Positions 62,201-64,000 of a DNA stretch of 64,000 bases are shown piece by piece. Every line of letters begins with the position of its first letter. Position 1 is the stretch's first letter. Both the position numbers and the translations under genes were made by a program. Source of the DNA: Saprospiraceae bacterium. GTDB taxonomy: Bacteria; Bacteroidota; Bacteroidia; Chitinophagales; Saprospiraceae. The notes beneath the pieces were generated by a model. The model had not been told where the DNA came from. It saw only the letters and a program-made list of their open reading frames with translations, and searched no databases. The stretch spans positions 2,580,501 through 2,644,500 of the forward strand of contig JADJWV010000002.1 of assembly GCA_016716185.1 (NCBI GenBank). Direction: 5' to 3'.

Positions 62201-63032
62201 TTTTAAACATACCTCCACACACAGGTATGGAATCATCCGTGTGCGTGGCCACTAAATTGCATAAATGACTTACCGTATCTCCAAACAAAGTTGGTACACC
62301 TGTTGCATTTAAATCTGGATTCGGACAATAAACTGTATCATTTAATGGAAACAAAATACTATCCACACTGGCTTTTTTGAAATAAATATCCTGACTGCAC
62401 GTACTTGAATTTCCAGATTGATCGGTAGCTATCCAATTCAGATGCATGACCATCGTATACCTGGAATTCAGACAATTAAACTGTTCCAATCGCATATCTG
62501 CAAGAGCCATTGCATGGGATTGACAATTATCGGTGGCAAAAATAAATTGCGAATAATTGACTTCAAATGGATTCAGTGTACAGGATATGGTATCTGCCCT
62601 GCAAACAATCGAAGGAGGTAATTTGTCCTCAACAATTAATTGAGTCCAGCAACTCATACCCGTAGTAGTATCGACAACGCTGGCTGTCAGATATTTTCCT
62701 ATATCCGAGCAATAAACTTTATTTTGGCCAGTCTGTCCGACAAATACTTTAAATACACCATAATTATTGTGATTGTCGGTAAGCAACATCTTGGGTGTAA
62801 TCAAAGCTTCGCCAAACTGGTCAACAGAAATCTGGACCTGCCCTTTACAACTAAGTTGCATAAAATTGCTGCCATCTTCAAAACTCAATTCAACTCCGTA
62901 AGTTGAAGGCCAGTCCTCCGGAGTGGCCTTCAATTCATTACAGAATTCATATCCAAACATCAACATAAAAATAAATGCAGATACCTGGATAAACTGCTTT
63001 GGGATGGGATGATTTATAAAACAATTTTTCAT
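59247..63032 (-). CDS. Giant HYR-like/dockerin/cohesin-like surface protein with T9SS sorting domain (paralogue 2)
   Basis: 1261 residues, clearly homologous to the preceding protein over most of its length: both share a DKLPPxIxC phrase early, the FCCEDVGDT/FCCADVGQT block and the same C-terminal module order. After a signal region (~1-38) come HYR-like Cys-rich repeats, a Cna-B-like domain (GAPMPGVLVNLGGLKDVRITDD), and a dockerin-like pair (GISTQDIVMLQRHILG; Ca-loop DVDRNGRLTAAD with MRKLILG). The third element YRAIKTGDVSG, a cohesin-like beta domain (YLDLISEKSLIANGIQLHLYI) and a T9SS C-terminal domain (VADPNPFENQ...) follow. No enzyme domain was seen. It begins 42 bp after the stop of the next paralogue, suggesting co-transcription. 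Confidence 0.87.
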   Translation of the reverse strand: MKNCFINHPIPKQFIQVSAFIFMLMFGYEFCNELKATPEDWPSTYGVELSFEDGSNFMQLSCKGQVQISVDQFGEALITPKMLLTDNHNNYGVFKVFVGQTGQNKVYCSDIGKYLTASVVDTTTGMSCWTQLIVEDKLPPSIVCRADTISCTLNPFEVNYSQFIFATDNCQSHAMALADMRLEQFNCLNSRYTMVMHLNWIATDQSGNSSTCSQDIYFKKASVDSILFPLNDTVYCPNPDLNATGVPTLFGDTVSHLCNLVATHTDDSIPVCGGMFKITRRWIVMDWCTRALRMHNQEILVSDTTAPVIVCPGDSILFTRYNSCNVSYTIPSFNATDVCSGTTGILTAVRVDSSFVAIPGSTITLSVGIHTMNYIAFDPCGNSDTCTALVEVRDRISPALICPPGLVVSLDPRGEIFVSAEFIAAQGLVHDNCCLDTVQIRRMTPACGRPQDTLYSDEVLFCCEDVGDTLMLVLKATDCSGNMNFCMIEIYVQDKNPVAPPVCPDPIVLSCWQDYTDLDLTGRYYVISSCLDSIESSYQDLVQIDSCKNGDIRRRFYITYPDGTVDSSCIQVITLLNNYRFDEADIIWPNDTIIPACVSRDPGQLQSEPEIPMDTCGSVYFSYTDLNIEFDPDSCELLKRVWFAYSACTGETANDTQHILLISLAHSKLSGPRDTTLGNGSGVCSRFITLQAATLSGCNTFATITNSFNNGGANASGVYPVGTTEVIFTAEDSCGVLRDTTTVIVVDLENPATVCRILFLNMNSNDSIKLTSRGLLDDYHDNCTASDDLLIAFSSSNFNDTCRYITCADLQTIPDTFFFTVFVKDSAGNIGSCIARVHVFDPTNFCTTAVRIGDVNGIIKTTQGAPMPGVLVNLGGLKDVRITDDQGQYLFERIVTNQPYMLNASYNKDWSFGISTQDIVMLQRHILGIEEFTNPYQWIAGDVDRNGRLTAADITWMRKLILGKVSDVPGNESWRFVDEKYSFKNMVNPLAEAIPEQIELKGFWQDTLINYRAIKTGDVSGEIRNVNSNLESRLRKFGLSIEDKVYSKGELVYLDLISEKSLIANGIQLHLYINPGYFEVYQTEILLQSDKTRLLSEEEFDYKDGHLKISVASDLEEFNWLEGNPVVKLVLRARRSGKISDGVIPGTALRNEIFQSTDVPTPILFRYIDGIQENPMISNWVADPNPFENQCRISFHSTSRGVGNFYVFDLTGKICMQQSIEMQKGNNTIVVDAKNLKEEGNYIYYFRSGEWVQQGNLIFMH

Positions 63033-63074
63033 ATGGTCATATTTAAAAAAATCAGCAGATGAAATGAGTTCAAT

Positions 63075-64000
63075 TTAAATTGCGATTACTTTCAATAATT
63101 TTATTTGCGTGCCATTTGATATTTTAATAAAATACACTCCCGGATTTCCGAAAATTTTCCGGTCAAGTGCAATTACATTAGCGCCTTTTTGCAAGCCGTA
63201 AGGAATACAAGAAATTGATCGCTGCTCAGGAGTAAGCACTTCAATATTTATTTGAGATTCAGAAGCTCCATTGATCCCGATCTGAATTTTATCTGTAAAT
63301 GGATTTGGTAAAAAATTCAAAATGTAAAAATTTGCATCACCACTTTTAGCCTCGCTCTCAAAATCATTTATACCAACTACTGAATGGTTTGTATACAACT
63401 CGCTTTTAAAGCCAGTCATCAATTCAGGAAATGGTATACACTCTGTTATTCTATTTTCAAATTTGATTTTAAATAAAGGATTGTATGAATTGATAGAAAT
63501 ACCTTTTACAGAATGGTAAGAAATTTTGATGCAATTATTGTTTTTGTAATAATTTCCCGGATTCCACTCCGGTAAATCACTTTGTACTTCTTGAATTTGA
63601 TTCAAACAAAGTCCCTTCAACTCCATACCAATCTGAAGTCCTGTAAGGTCACGTGGTTGATTCAAATAAAATTCAAGAATATTATCTTTAATTCTGTAAA
63701 ATATTTCTTCTGATTCAAAATAGTCTCCTGAAGCGTATCCGTGGGCTGTAAAACTTAAATTAACATCGCCAAGTTTAACTGCTTTGATATTTATTTTTGT
63801 ATCTTGATACAATTCTTCAAGCATAAGATCCTGGCAAGAATCCAATTCATAAAAAGGATCCTTTGGATCTTTAAATACATAATTTGGGTTTAAAAAAATG
63901 TAACTTTTATTATGCAGGAGATTCGAATCCCTGCCCAGTATAAGATTTCGAAGAAGGACCACATCCTTGGTACTCACAGAACGGTTCATGTCCATATCAG
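63075..64000 (-). CDS. Third dockerin/T9SS surface protein, 5' part beyond the window (paralogue 3)
   Basis: Partial. The frame is open to the window edge, and the first Met (63995) is inside a dockerin Ca-loop (DMDMNRSVSTKD followed by LRNLILG), so the real start lies outside. It then shows the third element IKAVKLGDVN, a cohesin-like domain (LTGLQIGMELKGLCLNQ) and a T9SS sorting domain (FLPNPFTDKIQIG...GVYFIKISNG). The order equals that of the two downstream paralogues, but the cohesin-like part is shorter and more diverged. It is the upstream member of the tandem trio. Confidence 0.82.
   Translation of the reverse strand, partial: DMDMNRSVSTKDVVLLRNLILGRDSNLLHNKSYIFLNPNYVFKDPKDPFYELDSCQDLMLEELYQDTKINIKAVKLGDVNLSFTAHGYASGDYFESEEIFYRIKDNILEFYLNQPRDLTGLQIGMELKGLCLNQIQEVQSDLPEWNPGNYYKNNNCIKISYHSVKGISINSYNPLFKIKFENRITECIPFPELMTGFKSELYTNHSVVGINDFESEAKSGDANFYILNFLPNPFTDKIQIGINGASESQINIEVLTPEQRSISCIPYGLQKGANVIALDRKIFGNPGVYFIKISNGTQIKLLKVIAI

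Noticed and set aside
54651..63032. Cellulosome-type scaffoldin system
   Set aside because: Dockerin-like modules are present, but no glycoside hydrolase, carbohydrate-binding module or multi-cohesin scaffold lies in the window.

Overview
This 64 kb window is chromosomal DNA of a Bacteroidota bacterium, most likely from the Saprospiraceae/Saprospirales. Four things point there. The mur/fts (dcw) cluster has the Bacteroidota order. At least seven secreted proteins end in type IX secretion (T9SS) C-terminal sorting domains. Twelve upstream regions carry an exact TAnnTTTG motif, the -7 promoter element of this phylum, while Shine-Dalgarno sites are rare. The large surface proteins combine HYR-like, carboxypeptidase-regulatory-like, dockerin-like and cohesin-like modules. 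No rRNA, CRISPR array, insertion sequence, prophage or recognisable defence island was seen.

Layout. Positions 1-6.2 kb hold a tRNA-Val(GAC) and two T9SS cargo genes in tandem, a PQQ-type sugar dehydrogenase and a plant-type leucine-rich-repeat protein. Positions 6.5-11.4 kb are an envelope block: an MlaD-like lipid-transport protein, an N-acetylmuramoyl-L-alanine amidase, and a divergent LptD. Positions 11.7-18.3 kb carry DUF456 and TerB-like proteins, a macro-domain protein, murB, an MsbA-like ABC exporter and a four-PKD-repeat T9SS protein. Positions 18.6-34.0 kb are a complete minus-strand division and cell-wall cluster transcribed mraZ-rsmH-ftsL-ftsI-murE-mraY-murD-ftsW-murG-murC-ftsQ-ftsA-ftsZ. 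It starts at a MraZ-type operator/promoter and ends at a strong intrinsic terminator.

Positions 34.4-51.5 kb are mostly metabolic and housekeeping genes: sucA-rsmE-DUF4159, a DedA protein with a dicarboxylate symporter, a membrane-bound hydrolase, DUF3467, ruvB, isocitrate dehydrogenase, a DUF1573 protein, a fused alpha/beta 2-oxoacid dehydrogenase E1, a dolichol-phosphate-mannose-synthase-like glycosyltransferase, RNase H and TatD. Positions 51.7-54.5 kb hold tRNA-Ser(GGA), a beta-propeller-like T9SS protein, def and ruvX. Positions 54.6-64 kb hold three tandem paralogous giant surface proteins, the last cut by the window edge.

How the genes work together. The dcw cluster plus murB supplies the muramic-acid and lipid II pathway and the septal machinery; MurE carries the DNPR motif of meso-diaminopimelate ligases. 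The amidase, MlaD, LptD and ABC exporter serve cell-wall remodelling and outer-membrane lipid traffic. SucA, Icd and the fused E1 belong to the TCA cycle and 2-oxoacid oxidation. The T9SS cargo proteins form a secreted/surface layer.

The most interesting points are: the tandem surface proteins carrying dockerin-like and cohesin-like modules on the same chain; an exactly 10-bp-phased MraZ box overlapping the cluster promoter; a long hairpin inside the dcw operon between murE and mraY; rnhA and tatD whose divergent start codons share bases; and a phased 14-bp direct repeat upstream of the macro-domain gene. I did not find a clear-cut new enzymatic or defence system.
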